From Histidinibacterium aquaticum (lineage in GTDB: Bacteria > Pseudomonadota > Alphaproteobacteria > Rhodobacterales > Rhodobacteraceae): DNA of 64,000 nucleotides. How positions within the stretch are numbered: position 1 is the first letter of the stretch; each line of letters starts with the position of its first letter. Positions 1 to 8,001 of the stretch are shown piece by piece. Location: positions 186,001 through 250,000 of the forward strand of contig NZ_VYQE01000001.1 in assembly GCF_008710275.1 (NCBI RefSeq), written 5' to 3'. Below the pieces are notes generated by a model. It did no database searches. It saw only the letters and a program-made list of their open reading frames with translations, and was not told the DNA's origin. The translations under genes were made by a program, and so were the position numbers.

Positions 1-1
1 G

Positions 2-814
2 CAGGCGGTCATCATCAGCCACATGCGCGGGCACACCTCCGACATGGACGCGATCCTCGCGCTCTGCGCCGAGGCCGGGGCGCCGGTGATCGAGGACGCC
101 GCGCATTCGCTCGGGACGACCTGGCACGGGCGGAACATCGGGACGCTGGGACGGGTCGGATGCTTCTCCTTCCAGTCCTACAAGCTGCTCAACAGCGGCG
201 AGGGCGGCATTATGGTCACCGACGACGCGGAGCTGATCGCCCGGGCGGTCATCATGTCGGGCGCCTACGAGCATAACTGGACCAAGCACCCAGTCCTGCA
301 GGAGGTCTTCGCCGAGGTGCAGAACACCCTGCCCCTCTACAACCTGCGCCTGTCGAACCTCGCGGCGGCCATCGTCCGGCCTCAGCTCGGCGAGGTGGGC
401 AGGAGGGTGCGCGACGGTCGGCGCAATCACGACCGCGTGGCGGCCGAGATCTCGGTTTCGCCCTGGATCTCGGTGCCCGAGGCTCTGGGCCCCGAGGAGC
501 GGGCGCCGGATTCCATCCAGTTCAACCTCGAGGGCATGGGCGAGGCAGAGACGCGCGCCTTCGTGTCCGCCGCGGCGGCAAGGGGCCTCAAGGTCCAGGT
601 CTTCGGTCTCTCGGAGGACAACGCCCGTGCCTTCTGGAACTGGTCCTTCCTCGGCCGCGACTGGGACCTGCCGAAAACGCGCGCGATGCTGATGCGCGCC
701 TGCGACCTCCGCCTACCCGCGCGGCTGACGGAGGAGGACTGCGACCTGGTCTCGGCCGCGCTGCTGGACGCGGTGGCCGAGGTCACGGAAGAGACCCGCG
801 CCTACGGCACCTGA
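2..814 (+). CDS. DegT/DnrJ/EryC1/StrS-family PLP aminotransferase (5' partial)
   Basis: The window opens inside this gene; the frame is open from base 2, so the N-terminus is missing. The visible part reads as the second half of a fold-type I sugar aminotransferase: an EDAAHS stretch (the PLP-contacting Asp region), then SFQSYKLLNSGEGG, whose Lys (codon at 182-184) is the expected Schiff-base lysine. Family members transaminate nucleotide-linked keto-sugars or related carbonyls for cell-surface polysaccharide or secondary-metabolite synthesis. The actual substrate cannot be told from the fragment, and the genes that would set its pathway lie to the left of the window. It converges with the EamA transporter gene across a strong hairpin. 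Confidence 0.85.
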   Translation, partial: QAVIISHMRGHTSDMDAILALCAEAGAPVIEDAAHSLGTTWHGRNIGTLGRVGCFSFQSYKLLNSGEGGIMVTDDAELIARAVIMSGAYEHNWTKHPVLQEVFAEVQNTLPLYNLRLSNLAAAIVRPQLGEVGRRVRDGRRNHDRVAAEISVSPWISVPEALGPEERAPDSIQFNLEGMGEAETRAFVSAAAARGLKVQVFGLSEDNARAFWNWSFLGRDWDLPKTRAMLMRACDLRLPARLTEEDCDLVSAALLDAVAEVTEETRAYGT

Positions 815-824
815 CGGGGCGGAG

Positions 825-844
825 GCGAGGGGCCAGCCCCTCGC
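825..844. terminator. Bidirectional hairpin between convergent genes
   Basis: Perfect inverted repeat GCGAGGGGC / GCCCCTCGC separated by CA (effectively a 4-nt loop). It lies 10 bases past the aminotransferase stop and 31 bases past the stop of the converging EamA gene. Position and stem strength fit a shared terminator; there is no clean T-tract, as is usual in high-GC alphaproteobacteria. Confidence 0.55.
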
Positions 845-875
845 GCTCCCCGAGGTATTTCCGGCTAGATGAAGA

Positions 876-1775
876 TCAGGCGGGGCGGGCCCGTCGGGCG
901 CGGCGCTCGGTCAGGATGACGTAGAGGCCCGCGCCCGCGATGATCGCCGCCCCGAGGTAGACCCAGTGGCTCGGCACGGTGCCCCAGACGATCCAGCCCA
1001 TGAGGCTCGCCCAGAGCAGCGCGGTGTAGTCGAGCGGGGCCACGACCGAGGCGCGGCCCATCCGGAAGGCCTGGCTGATGAGGCTGACGCCGAGGGTCCC
1101 GAAGACCGCCGTCATTGCCAGCAGCCAGGGGTCGAGTGGCGCGAGAGCGGGCCAGTCGAGCAGAAGCGTGGCGCTGCAGAGGATGGCCGGAACCAGCGTC
1201 ATCCAGAAGGTCAGCGTGAGGTAGCCGTCGCTCTTGGGGACGAAGCGGGCGGAGATCATCATGCCCGCGTAGAGCGCCGCGGCGAGGATCGGCAGGAGCA
1301 TGGCGGGCTCGAAGGCGGCGGTGCCGGGGCGGACGACCACGAGGACCCCGGCGAAGCCCGCCACGACCGCCGCCCAGCGGTCGCGGCCGACGTGCTCCCC
1401 CAGCAGCGGTTTGGAGAGCGCCGCGATGAAGAGCGGCGCGGCGAAGATGAGCGCCGTGGCGAGGTCGAGGGCGAGGTGGCGCAGGGCCAGGATGAAGGCC
1501 CAGGTCGCGGCGATGGCGAGGCAGCCGCGCAGGACATGGACGCCTGGCCGCGACGACCGGAGCGCCGCCGGCCCCTGCCGCCAGAGGATCAGAGCGGCGA
1601 AGACGGGCGCCGCGAGCAGGCTGCGGACGAAGAGCAGCTGGAGCGGGTGGTAGCGCTCCACCAGCCACTTGGAGGCGGTGTCGCTGAGCACGAGGCAGAG
1701 CACGCCCGTGCACATCACGGCGACCGCGGCCCCGCTGCCCGCGGAGGCGGTGCCGGGACGGGCGGCGTCGGTCAT
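876..1775 (-). CDS. EamA/DMT-family transporter
   Basis: A 299-residue membrane protein with about ten hydrophobic segments in two internally similar halves, the architecture of EamA (DUF6) drug/metabolite exporters. The start is the ATG at 1773-1775, which overlaps the stop of the upstream methyltransferase as ATGA, so the two are probably translationally coupled. An Arg-rich tail follows the last helix. Members export amino acids, purines or other metabolites through the inner membrane; nothing in the sequence or context fixes the substrate. The open frame extends further upstream, but that part is out of frame with the methyltransferase and is a shadow. Confidence 0.85.
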   Translation of the reverse strand: MTDAARPGTASAGSGAAVAVMCTGVLCLVLSDTASKWLVERYHPLQLLFVRSLLAAPVFAALILWRQGPAALRSSRPGVHVLRGCLAIAATWAFILALRHLALDLATALIFAAPLFIAALSKPLLGEHVGRDRWAAVVAGFAGVLVVVRPGTAAFEPAMLLPILAAALYAGMMISARFVPKSDGYLTLTFWMTLVPAILCSATLLLDWPALAPLDPWLLAMTAVFGTLGVSLISQAFRMGRASVVAPLDYTALLWASLMGWIVWGTVPSHWVYLGAAIIAGAGLYVILTERRARRARPA

Positions 1776-2869
1776 GGTAGCGGGCTCGTGCGGTGGAACC
1801 GGACCTTCAGGGGCCCATGCGGGATGGGCGGGCCGGTCTCTTCGAAGCGCAGGCCGGTGGCGCGGGCGAGGCCGGGCTCGGAGGTGACGATGCCGACGCG
1901 CCAGCCGGAGAAGCGCTCGGTCAGGACCTGGCCGAGGGTGGCATAGAGGCCGTGGAGCGGGCCCGGCTTGCCGATGCGGGCGCCGTAGGGCGGGTTGGTC
2001 AGGACCAGGCCGGGCGGGCCCTCGGGGCGCTCCAGCTCGGAGAGGGCCTGGCGCGCGACGGCGGCGAAGGCGGAGAGGCCCGCGCGCTCGATGTTGGCGG
2101 TCGCGCCGGCGACGGCGCCCTTGTCGCGGTCGTACCCGAGAATGCGGGGAGAGGCCGGGGGCTCCGCCAGCTCCGGCGGCGCGCCGGTCTCCGGCGCGAC
2201 CAGGAGATGGTCGAGGGCGAACCGGCGGGCGGCACCGGGCTGTGCCCCCGCGGCGAGGCCCGCGGCCTCCAGCAGGATCGTGCCGGAGCCGCACATCGGA
2301 TCGACCAGCTGCTCGGTGCCGTCGTAGCCGCAGGCGCGCAGGAAGAGCGCCGCCATGGTCTCGCGCAGGGGAGCCTTGCCGACGAACTCCTTGGTGCCGC
2401 GGCGGTGCAGCGGCGCGCCGGAGGTGTCGACGGAGACGGTGACGAGGTTCTCCTCGATCCGGGCGGCGATGCGGATGGGCGCGCCGGCCTCGACCGGGGC
2501 GCCGGTGCTTTCGGTGATGGCGCGCGCAATCCGCTGGGCCGCGGCGCGGTCGTGGTAGATCTTCGACTTGCGGCAGGAGGCCTCGACGCTGACCGGCACC
2601 TCGGGACGCAGGAGCGCGGGCCAGTCGACCTTGCGCGCCCGCTTGTCGAGCTGGGCGAGGTGGACGGCGGGGAACTCTGCGATGCGGGCGAGCACGCGGG
2701 TCGCGCCGCGCAGTTCGAGGTTGGCGCGGCGGACCTCGGCCCAGCTACCCGTCGTCACGACGCCACCCGGCACGCTGCGCGGCGCGGCGAAGCCCGCGGC
2801 GGCGGCCTCGTCGCGAAGAAGCGGCTCCAGCCCGGGGGCGGTGGCGAGAAAAATCTCGAGCGGGTCCAT
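1772..2869 (-). CDS. THUMP-domain class I SAM-dependent RNA methyltransferase (RlmL N-half-like)
   Basis: A 365-residue protein. Residues about 50-160 match a THUMP RNA-binding region, and the remainder is a Rossmann methyltransferase with the SAM-binding motif DPMCGSGT (190-197) and the N6/N2-methylation motif NPPYG (292-296). This layout corresponds to the N-terminal module of E. coli RlmL, which makes m2G2445 in 23S rRNA, without the fused RlmK half found in gammaproteobacteria. The likely role is guanine-N2 methylation of rRNA or tRNA; the target nucleotide is an inference. It is coupled to the downstream EamA gene by a 4-base overlap and is divergent from radA. Confidence 0.88.
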   Translation of the reverse strand: MDPLEIFLATAPGLEPLLRDEAAAAGFAAPRSVPGGVVTTGSWAEVRRANLELRGATRVLARIAEFPAVHLAQLDKRARKVDWPALLRPEVPVSVEASCRKSKIYHDRAAAQRIARAITESTGAPVEAGAPIRIAARIEENLVTVSVDTSGAPLHRRGTKEFVGKAPLRETMAALFLRACGYDGTEQLVDPMCGSGTILLEAAGLAAGAQPGAARRFALDHLLVAPETGAPPELAEPPASPRILGYDRDKGAVAGATANIERAGLSAFAAVARQALSELERPEGPPGLVLTNPPYGARIGKPGPLHGLYATLGQVLTERFSGWRVGIVTSEPGLARATGLRFEETGPPIPHGPLKVRFHRTSPLP

Positions 2870-2963
2870 CCCGCCGCCCTACCCTGTTCCCCGGCGGAGG
2901 GCGAGAGGCCCAGGGGCCCGACTGCGGATTGCGCGCGCGCGCGGCCTGCGGCAAGAGGCGGGC

Positions 2964-4328
2964 ATGGCCAAGTCCTCCGCCTATGTCTGCCGCGCCTGCG
3001 GCGCCGAGTTCTCCAAGTGGTCCGGCCGCTGCGAGAGCTGCGGCGCCTGGAACACCATCGAGGAAGCGCAGCCGCTCTCCGAGGGGCCGGGCAAGACGCT
3101 CGGCACCAGGCGCGGTTCGTCGCTGACCCTGACCGATCTCGCCTCCAAGGAAGAGGCCCCGCCGCGCACGGCTTCCGGGGTGGACGAGCTCGACCGAGTG
3201 CTGGGCGGCGGGCTGGTGAAGGCCTCTGCCCTGCTCGTCGGCGGCGATCCCGGCATCGGAAAGTCGACGCTGCTGCTTCAGGCAGCGGCGCGCTTCGCCC
3301 GGGGCGGGCTCAAGGTGCTCTACGTCTCTGGCGAGGAATCGGCGGGTCAGATCCAGATGCGCGCCGAGCGGCTGGGCCTGACCGAGAGCCCGGTGCAACT
3401 CGCCGCCGCGACGAGCCTGCGGGACATCATGACGACGCTCGACGCCGAGGCACCGGACCTCGCGATCATCGACTCGATCCAGACCATGTGGCTCGACACC
3501 GTGGAATCCGCCCCCGGCTCGGTGAGCCAGGTCCGGGCCGCGGCGCACGAGCTGACGAGCTTCGCCAAGCGGCGCGGTGTGAGCCTGGTGATGGTCGGCC
3601 ATGTCACCAAGGAGGGCACCCTCGCGGGACCCAGGGTCGTCGAGCACATGGTCGACACGGTGCTCTACTTCGAGGGCGAGCGCGGGCACCAGTTCCGGCT
3701 GCTGCGCGCCCACAAGAACCGCTTCGGCCCGGCCGACGAGATCGGCGTCTTCGAGATGACCGGGCGCGGGTTGATCGAGGTGAAGAACCCCTCGGCGCTC
3801 TTTCTGAGCGAGCGCGGCGAGGCGGTGCCGGGCTCGGCGGTCTTCGCGGGGATCGAGGGCTCCCGGCCGATCCTCGCCGAGTTCCAGGCGCTGGTCGCGC
3901 CCTCGGCCACGGCTCAGCCCCGCCGGTCGGTGCTGGGCTGGGACGGCGGCCGGCTGGCGATGATCCTCGCCGTGCTCGAGAGCCGCTGCGGCGTGACCTT
4001 CGCCGGGCTCGACGTCTACCTCAACGTGGCCGGCGGCCTGCGGATCTCGGACCCGGCGGCGGATCTCGCCGTGGCCGGCGCGCTGATGTCGGCGCGGGAG
4101 GACCAGCCGCTTCCTGAACAAACCGTACTTTTCGGCGAGATTTCTCTCTCCGGCGCACTCCGACCGGTGACCCAGACCGAAAACCGGTTGAAGGAGGCGG
4201 GGAAACTTGGTTTTACCCGGGCGATCCTGCCGCAGGCCCGGAAAGCACGCGGCGGCGATGCGGGGCTTCAGCTCACGCCGATGAGCGATCTGCCCGGTTT
4301 CGCCGCAGAGCTCTTCGGCGCCGGCTAG
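2964..4328 (+). CDS. radA: DNA repair protein RadA
   Basis: 454 residues, the usual RadA length. An N-terminal zinc finger (Cys9, Cys12, Cys23, Cys26) is followed by a RecA-like ATPase with Walker A GGDPGIGKST (about 93-102), the RadA-specific KNRFG motif (251-255) and a C-terminal Lon-protease-like domain. RadA acts in branch migration and processing of recombination intermediates. The ATG at 2964 has an AGAGG element upstream and begins directly with the zinc finger. A longer open frame to the left overlaps the divergent methyltransferase and was not used. cvpA follows after 19 bases, probably as one transcript. Confidence 0.96.
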   Translation: MAKSSAYVCRACGAEFSKWSGRCESCGAWNTIEEAQPLSEGPGKTLGTRRGSSLTLTDLASKEEAPPRTASGVDELDRVLGGGLVKASALLVGGDPGIGKSTLLLQAAARFARGGLKVLYVSGEESAGQIQMRAERLGLTESPVQLAAATSLRDIMTTLDAEAPDLAIIDSIQTMWLDTVESAPGSVSQVRAAAHELTSFAKRRGVSLVMVGHVTKEGTLAGPRVVEHMVDTVLYFEGERGHQFRLLRAHKNRFGPADEIGVFEMTGRGLIEVKNPSALFLSERGEAVPGSAVFAGIEGSRPILAEFQALVAPSATAQPRRSVLGWDGGRLAMILAVLESRCGVTFAGLDVYLNVAGGLRISDPAADLAVAGALMSAREDQPLPEQTVLFGEISLSGALRPVTQTENRLKEAGKLGFTRAILPQARKARGGDAGLQLTPMSDLPGFAAELFGAG

Positions 4329-4347
4329 GGACTGGAGAGGGACGCTT

Positions 4348-4938
4348 ATGGACGGCTTCACGATCGTCGACGCGGTGGTCGCCGTGATCATAGTGCTTTC
4401 GGCGCTGTTGGCCTATTCGCGCGGGCTGGTGCGGGAGCTCCTGGCCATCGCGGGCTGGGTCGTGGCGACCGTGCTTGCCTTCATCTTTGCCGACCAGGTC
4501 CAGCCGCTCGTGCAATCGGTGCCCGTCGTGGGCGAGTTCATCGGCGACTCCTGTGAGCTCAGCATCATCGCGGCCTTCGCCGCCGTCTTCGCCCTCGCGC
4601 TGCTGGCGGTCTCGCTCATCACGCCGGCCTTCTCCTCCATGATCCAGCGCTCGGCCATCGGGGGCGTCGACCAGGCGCTCGGCTTCCTCTTCGGCGTGGC
4701 GCGCGGGATCCTGCTGATCGCCGTGGCCTTCTTCCTCTACCAGACGATCCTCTCGGCGCAGGACATCGCCATGGTCAACGACAGTCGATCCGCCGCGGTC
4801 TTCGGCGACTTCAGCCAGCGGCTGCAGTCGCAGAACCCGGAAGAGGCCCTCGGCTGGGTGACCCGCCAGTACGAGCAGCTGGTTGGCCCCTGCGGCGCCC
4901 CGGCCGACCCGGTGACGCCGACCACCCCCGACGAGTGA
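4348..4938 (+). CDS. cvpA: CvpA family protein
   Basis: A 196-residue inner-membrane protein with about four hydrophobic helices in the first 140 residues and a polar, acidic C-terminus, typical of CvpA. The family was named for colicin V production in E. coli; its general role in the envelope is still poorly defined. The ATG at 4348 has a strong GGAGAGG ribosome-binding site. The gene sits 19 bases after radA. In many bacteria cvpA is next to purF; here purF lies about 3 kb away, behind the bd-oxidase operon, so the radA-cvpA-purF association seems interrupted rather than lost. This last point is inference. Confidence 0.9.
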   Translation: MDGFTIVDAVVAVIIVLSALLAYSRGLVRELLAIAGWVVATVLAFIFADQVQPLVQSVPVVGEFIGDSCELSIIAAFAAVFALALLAVSLITPAFSSMIQRSAIGGVDQALGFLFGVARGILLIAVAFFLYQTILSAQDIAMVNDSRSAAVFGDFSQRLQSQNPEEALGWVTRQYEQLVGPCGAPADPVTPTTPDE

Positions 4939-4942
4939 TCCG

Positions 4943-5179
4943 TCAGGCCTGCAGGGCCTCGCGCAGCGCGGCGCGCTCTTCCTCCGGCGTGCCGGGAAAG
5001 GGCTCGCGGCCGGCGCGGCGGTACCAGTAGGCGGCGTTGCCCTCGTCCCCTTCCAGGCGGTGAAGATGGGCATGGAGCCAGGCGGCCTCCGGCCCCGGAT
5101 CGTCCTGGGCGATGTCGTGGGCGCCCTCCCAGTCGCCGGCGTCGAGGCGGTCGAGGGCCCGGGTCAGTTTCTCGTGCAT
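4943..5179 (-). CDS. Conserved small hypothetical protein (78 aa)
   Basis: A small, highly charged soluble protein with helical repeats around a WLHAHLHRLEGD segment and an AAYWYRRAG motif, suggestive of a single TPR-like helical hairpin. No signal peptide or membrane segment is seen. The ATG at 5177-5179 gives a compact protein; a longer frame would run into the cyd operon. It follows the DUF2474 gene by 14 bases on the same strand, so it may be the last gene of the bd-oxidase transcript. Function unknown; similar short proteins are, from memory, common in proteobacteria. Confidence 0.7.
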   Translation of the reverse strand: MHEKLTRALDRLDAGDWEGAHDIAQDDPGPEAAWLHAHLHRLEGDEGNAAYWYRRAGREPFPGTPEEERAALREALQA

Positions 5180-5193
5180 GGCTGGGTCTCCGG

Positions 5194-5289
5194 TCAGAGG
5201 ATCATCAGCCTGATACCGTAGGCCACGACCCCCAGCGCGGCCACCGACGCGGCCCAGATGAAGACGAACCAGAGGAGCTTGCGCCCCAT
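5194..5289 (-). CDS. DUF2474-family small membrane subunit of bd oxidase
   Basis: A 31-residue protein made of one transmembrane helix after a short basic N-terminus (MGRKLLWFVFIW...). Its start overlaps the cydB stop (TGATG), so it is translationally coupled. Its size, sequence style and position match DUF2474, a single-helix protein encoded after cyanide-insensitive bd oxidases. It probably has a structural role like that of CydX or CydH in the canonical enzyme. The functional comparison is inference; the operon position is directly visible. Confidence 0.75.
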   Translation of the reverse strand: MGRKLLWFVFIWAASVAALGVVAYGIRLMIL

Positions 5290-6296
5290 CAGTGGTAGCC
5301 CTCGTTCGGGTCGAGCTTGCCGCGGAAGACCCAGTAGGCATAGGCCGTGTAGCCCAGGATGATCGGAATCAGGATCGCGGCGCCGACCAGCATGAAGACC
5401 TGGCTCGAGCGCGGGGCGGCGGCCTGGTGGATCGTGATCTCGGTGGGGATGATGTAGGGCCACATGGAGATGCCCAGCCCCACGAAGCAGAGCAGGAAGA
5501 GCGCCAGCGCGAGGACGAAGGGCAGCCAGTCGATGCCGTGCCACATGATCGACTTGGCGAGAGAGAAGATCAGCACCCCGACGAGGACCGGCACCGGCGC
5601 CACCCAGAGGATGTTCGGCCAGCCGTACCAGCGCTCGAAGTAGCCTGCGTCTAGGAAGGGCGTCGCGGCCGACACCGCGGCGATCCCGCCCACCGTCAGG
5701 AAGGCGAAGATGCGGGTCCAGTGGCGCACCCGCTTCTGGATCTCGCCCTCGACCTTGATGTTGAGCCAGCAGGCGCCGAGCAACCCGTATCCCGCGACGA
5801 CCGACAGCCCGGTCAGGATGGTGAACGGCGTGAGCCAGTCCCACCAGCCGCCGCCGTAGGCCCGGCCGTCAACCTCGATGCCCTGCAGCAGCGCGCCGAG
5901 GGTGATCCCCTGCGCCAGCGCGGCCACCACGGACCCGCCGATGAAGGCGCGGTCCCAGAGCACCTGAGTCCAGGGCCGGACCGCGCGCCAGCGAAATTCG
6001 AAGGCCACGCCCCGGAAGACCAGAGCGAGGAGCATCGCGATGATCGGCGGATAGAGCGCCGGAAGGATGATCGCGTAGGCCAGCGGGAAGGCGGCGAAGA
6101 GCCCCCCTCCCCCGAGGATCAGCCAGGTCTCGTTGCCGTCCCAGACCGGCGCGACCGAGTTCATCATCAGGTCCCGATCCTCCTTCTTGGGGAAGAACGG
6201 GTAGAGAATGCCGAGGCCCAGGTCGAAGCCGTCGAGCACGACGTAAGTGAAGACGGCGAAGGCCAGCAGGAAGGCCCAGATGGTGGTGATGTCCAT
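5289..6296 (-). CDS. cydB: Cytochrome bd-type ubiquinol oxidase subunit II
   Basis: 335 residues with about eight to nine hydrophobic helices. The start LLAFAVFTYVVLDGFDLG followed by a GNETWLI segment is characteristic of CydB/CioB. It partners subunit I in an inner-membrane quinol oxidase that reduces oxygen to water without pumping protons, important at low oxygen or when haem-copper oxidases are inhibited. It starts 4 bases after the subunit I stop and overlaps the DUF2474 gene by one base, giving a tight three-gene operon. Confidence 0.95.
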   Translation of the reverse strand: MDITTIWAFLLAFAVFTYVVLDGFDLGLGILYPFFPKKEDRDLMMNSVAPVWDGNETWLILGGGGLFAAFPLAYAIILPALYPPIIAMLLALVFRGVAFEFRWRAVRPWTQVLWDRAFIGGSVVAALAQGITLGALLQGIEVDGRAYGGGWWDWLTPFTILTGLSVVAGYGLLGACWLNIKVEGEIQKRVRHWTRIFAFLTVGGIAAVSAATPFLDAGYFERWYGWPNILWVAPVPVLVGVLIFSLAKSIMWHGIDWLPFVLALALFLLCFVGLGISMWPYIIPTEITIHQAAAPRSSQVFMLVGAAILIPIILGYTAYAYWVFRGKLDPNEGYH

Positions 6297-6300
6297 GGGG

Positions 6301-7737
6301 CTACTCCGCCGGGTGGGGTTCGGGGCCGGGCTCGCCGGTCTCGGGCGACTTGCCCGTCAGGCCGGCGGAGCGGATCGGACCGGGCTCGGACTCGGGGCCC
6401 GTCTCGCCCTTCTCGGGCGGATGCGCCATGAGCCGCAGCAGGTAGATGACGCCTGCGCCGAAGACGGCGAAGTAGATCACGATGAAGGCAATCAGAGAGG
6501 CTCCGACCGCCGGGGCCGCGATGGCGGAGACCGCTTCGGCGGTGAACATCTCTCCGTAGACCACGAAGGGCTGGCGGCCGACCTCCGTGGTGATCCAGCC
6601 GGCGATCATCGCCACGAAGCCCGACGGCCCCATGACGAGAGCCGCGCGATGCAGCCAGGGCGCCTCGTAGAGCCGGCCCTTCCACCGCGACCAGAGGCCC
6701 CAGAGCCCGACGCCGAGCATCAGCAGACCGATGCCGACCATGATCCGGAACGACCAGAAGACGACGGCGACCGGCGGCTCCAGTTCGTCGGGCACGGTGT
6801 CGAGGCCGGCGAGGGACGCGTCCCACCCCTTGTTGAGGATCGGGCCCCCGATCCGCGGGATCTCGATGCTGTAGCGCAGCTCGCCCGCCTCCTGGTCGGG
6901 GATGCCGAAGAGCACGAGCGGGATGCCGTCCTCCTGGCTCTCGAAATGCCCCTCCATCGCGAGGACCTTGGTCGGTTGGTACTCGTAGGTGTTCAGCCCG
7001 TGTTCGTGGCCGAGGATGATCTGCAGCGGCGCGGTGACGACGATCATCCACATGGCCATGGAGAACATCGTCCGCACGCCGCGGTTGTCGTGCCGGCCGT
7101 GCAGCAGGTGCCACGCGCCGACCCCGCCGACGACGAAGGCCGTCGTCAGGTAGGCCGCCGTCAGCGTGTGCGCGAGGCGGTAGGGGAAGGAGGGATTGAA
7201 GACGATCTCCCACCAGTTCTCGGGGACGAACTGGCCGACCTCGTTGATCGAGAAGCCCTGCGGCGTGTGCATCCAGGAGTTGACCGAGAGGATCCAGGTC
7301 GCCGAGACCGCCGTGCCTCCCGCGACCATCACGCAGGCGAACATGTGCAGGCCATGGCCGACCTTTTCGCGGCCGAAGAGCATGATGCCGAGGAAACCGG
7401 CCTCCAGGAAGAAAGCCGTCAGCACCTCGTAGGCCATCAGCGGCCCGAGGACCGGCCCCGTCCGGTCGGAGAAGACCGACCAGTTGGTGCCGAACTGGTA
7501 GGACATCACGAGACCGGAAACGACGCCCATGGCGAAGGAGATTGCGAAGATCTTCAGCCAGAACTTGAAGAGGCGGAGATAGGCCTCGTCCTTGGTCCAG
7601 AGGAACATGCCGTTCAGCACGGCGAGGTAGCTCGCGAGACCGATCGAGAAGGCCGGGAAGATGAAGTGGAACGCCACGGTGAAGGCGAACTGCACCCGGG
7701 CGAGGATCAGGGCGTCGAAGCCCAGGAATGTCTCCAT
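6301..7737 (-). CDS. cydA: Cytochrome bd-type ubiquinol oxidase subunit I (CioA-like)
   Basis: 478 residues with about nine helices. The start METFLGFDALILARVQFAF contains the N-terminal His region that ligates haem, and GRQPFVVYGE is the quinol-site GRQP motif. The protein lacks the long C-terminal Q-loop insertion of E. coli CydA (about 520 residues). With the DUF2474 partner this places it in the short-Q-loop, cyanide-insensitive (CIO) subgroup. The ATG at 7735-7737 was chosen over one ten codons upstream because it gives the conserved N-terminus. First gene of the operon, divergent from purF over 250 bases; no clear FNR site was found there. Confidence 0.94.
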   Translation of the reverse strand: METFLGFDALILARVQFAFTVAFHFIFPAFSIGLASYLAVLNGMFLWTKDEAYLRLFKFWLKIFAISFAMGVVSGLVMSYQFGTNWSVFSDRTGPVLGPLMAYEVLTAFFLEAGFLGIMLFGREKVGHGLHMFACVMVAGGTAVSATWILSVNSWMHTPQGFSINEVGQFVPENWWEIVFNPSFPYRLAHTLTAAYLTTAFVVGGVGAWHLLHGRHDNRGVRTMFSMAMWMIVVTAPLQIILGHEHGLNTYEYQPTKVLAMEGHFESQEDGIPLVLFGIPDQEAGELRYSIEIPRIGGPILNKGWDASLAGLDTVPDELEPPVAVVFWSFRIMVGIGLLMLGVGLWGLWSRWKGRLYEAPWLHRAALVMGPSGFVAMIAGWITTEVGRQPFVVYGEMFTAEAVSAIAAPAVGASLIAFIVIYFAVFGAGVIYLLRLMAHPPEKGETGPESEPGPIRSAGLTGKSPETGEPGPEPHPAE

Positions 7738-8001
7738 GCGTCTTCCCCGTAGATGGCCACGCTCCATACACCTAGGCGACGGTCCGCCGGTGTCAGGGGT
7801 CTGCGACAGTATTGCCGGTCAGCCGGGGCCCCCGATGCCTGCCGCGCCAGCATGCTGCCTGATCGGGCGGCACCGGGCCCACGGTCGGTCACAGCTTCCG
7901 GCGGGCGCATGAATGTCCCGTGACACCTGCCGCAGGGGCGCGTATGGGGTGGGCCGTCTAGAGAGACACGGGATTCGGAGCCGCTGCCCTTGCCCAGATC
8001 C

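Noticed and set aside
7738-8001. FNR or other oxygen-responsive site between cydA and purF
   Set aside because: No TTGAT-N4-ATCAA-like match was found; oxygen control of the oxidase cannot be claimed from the sequence.
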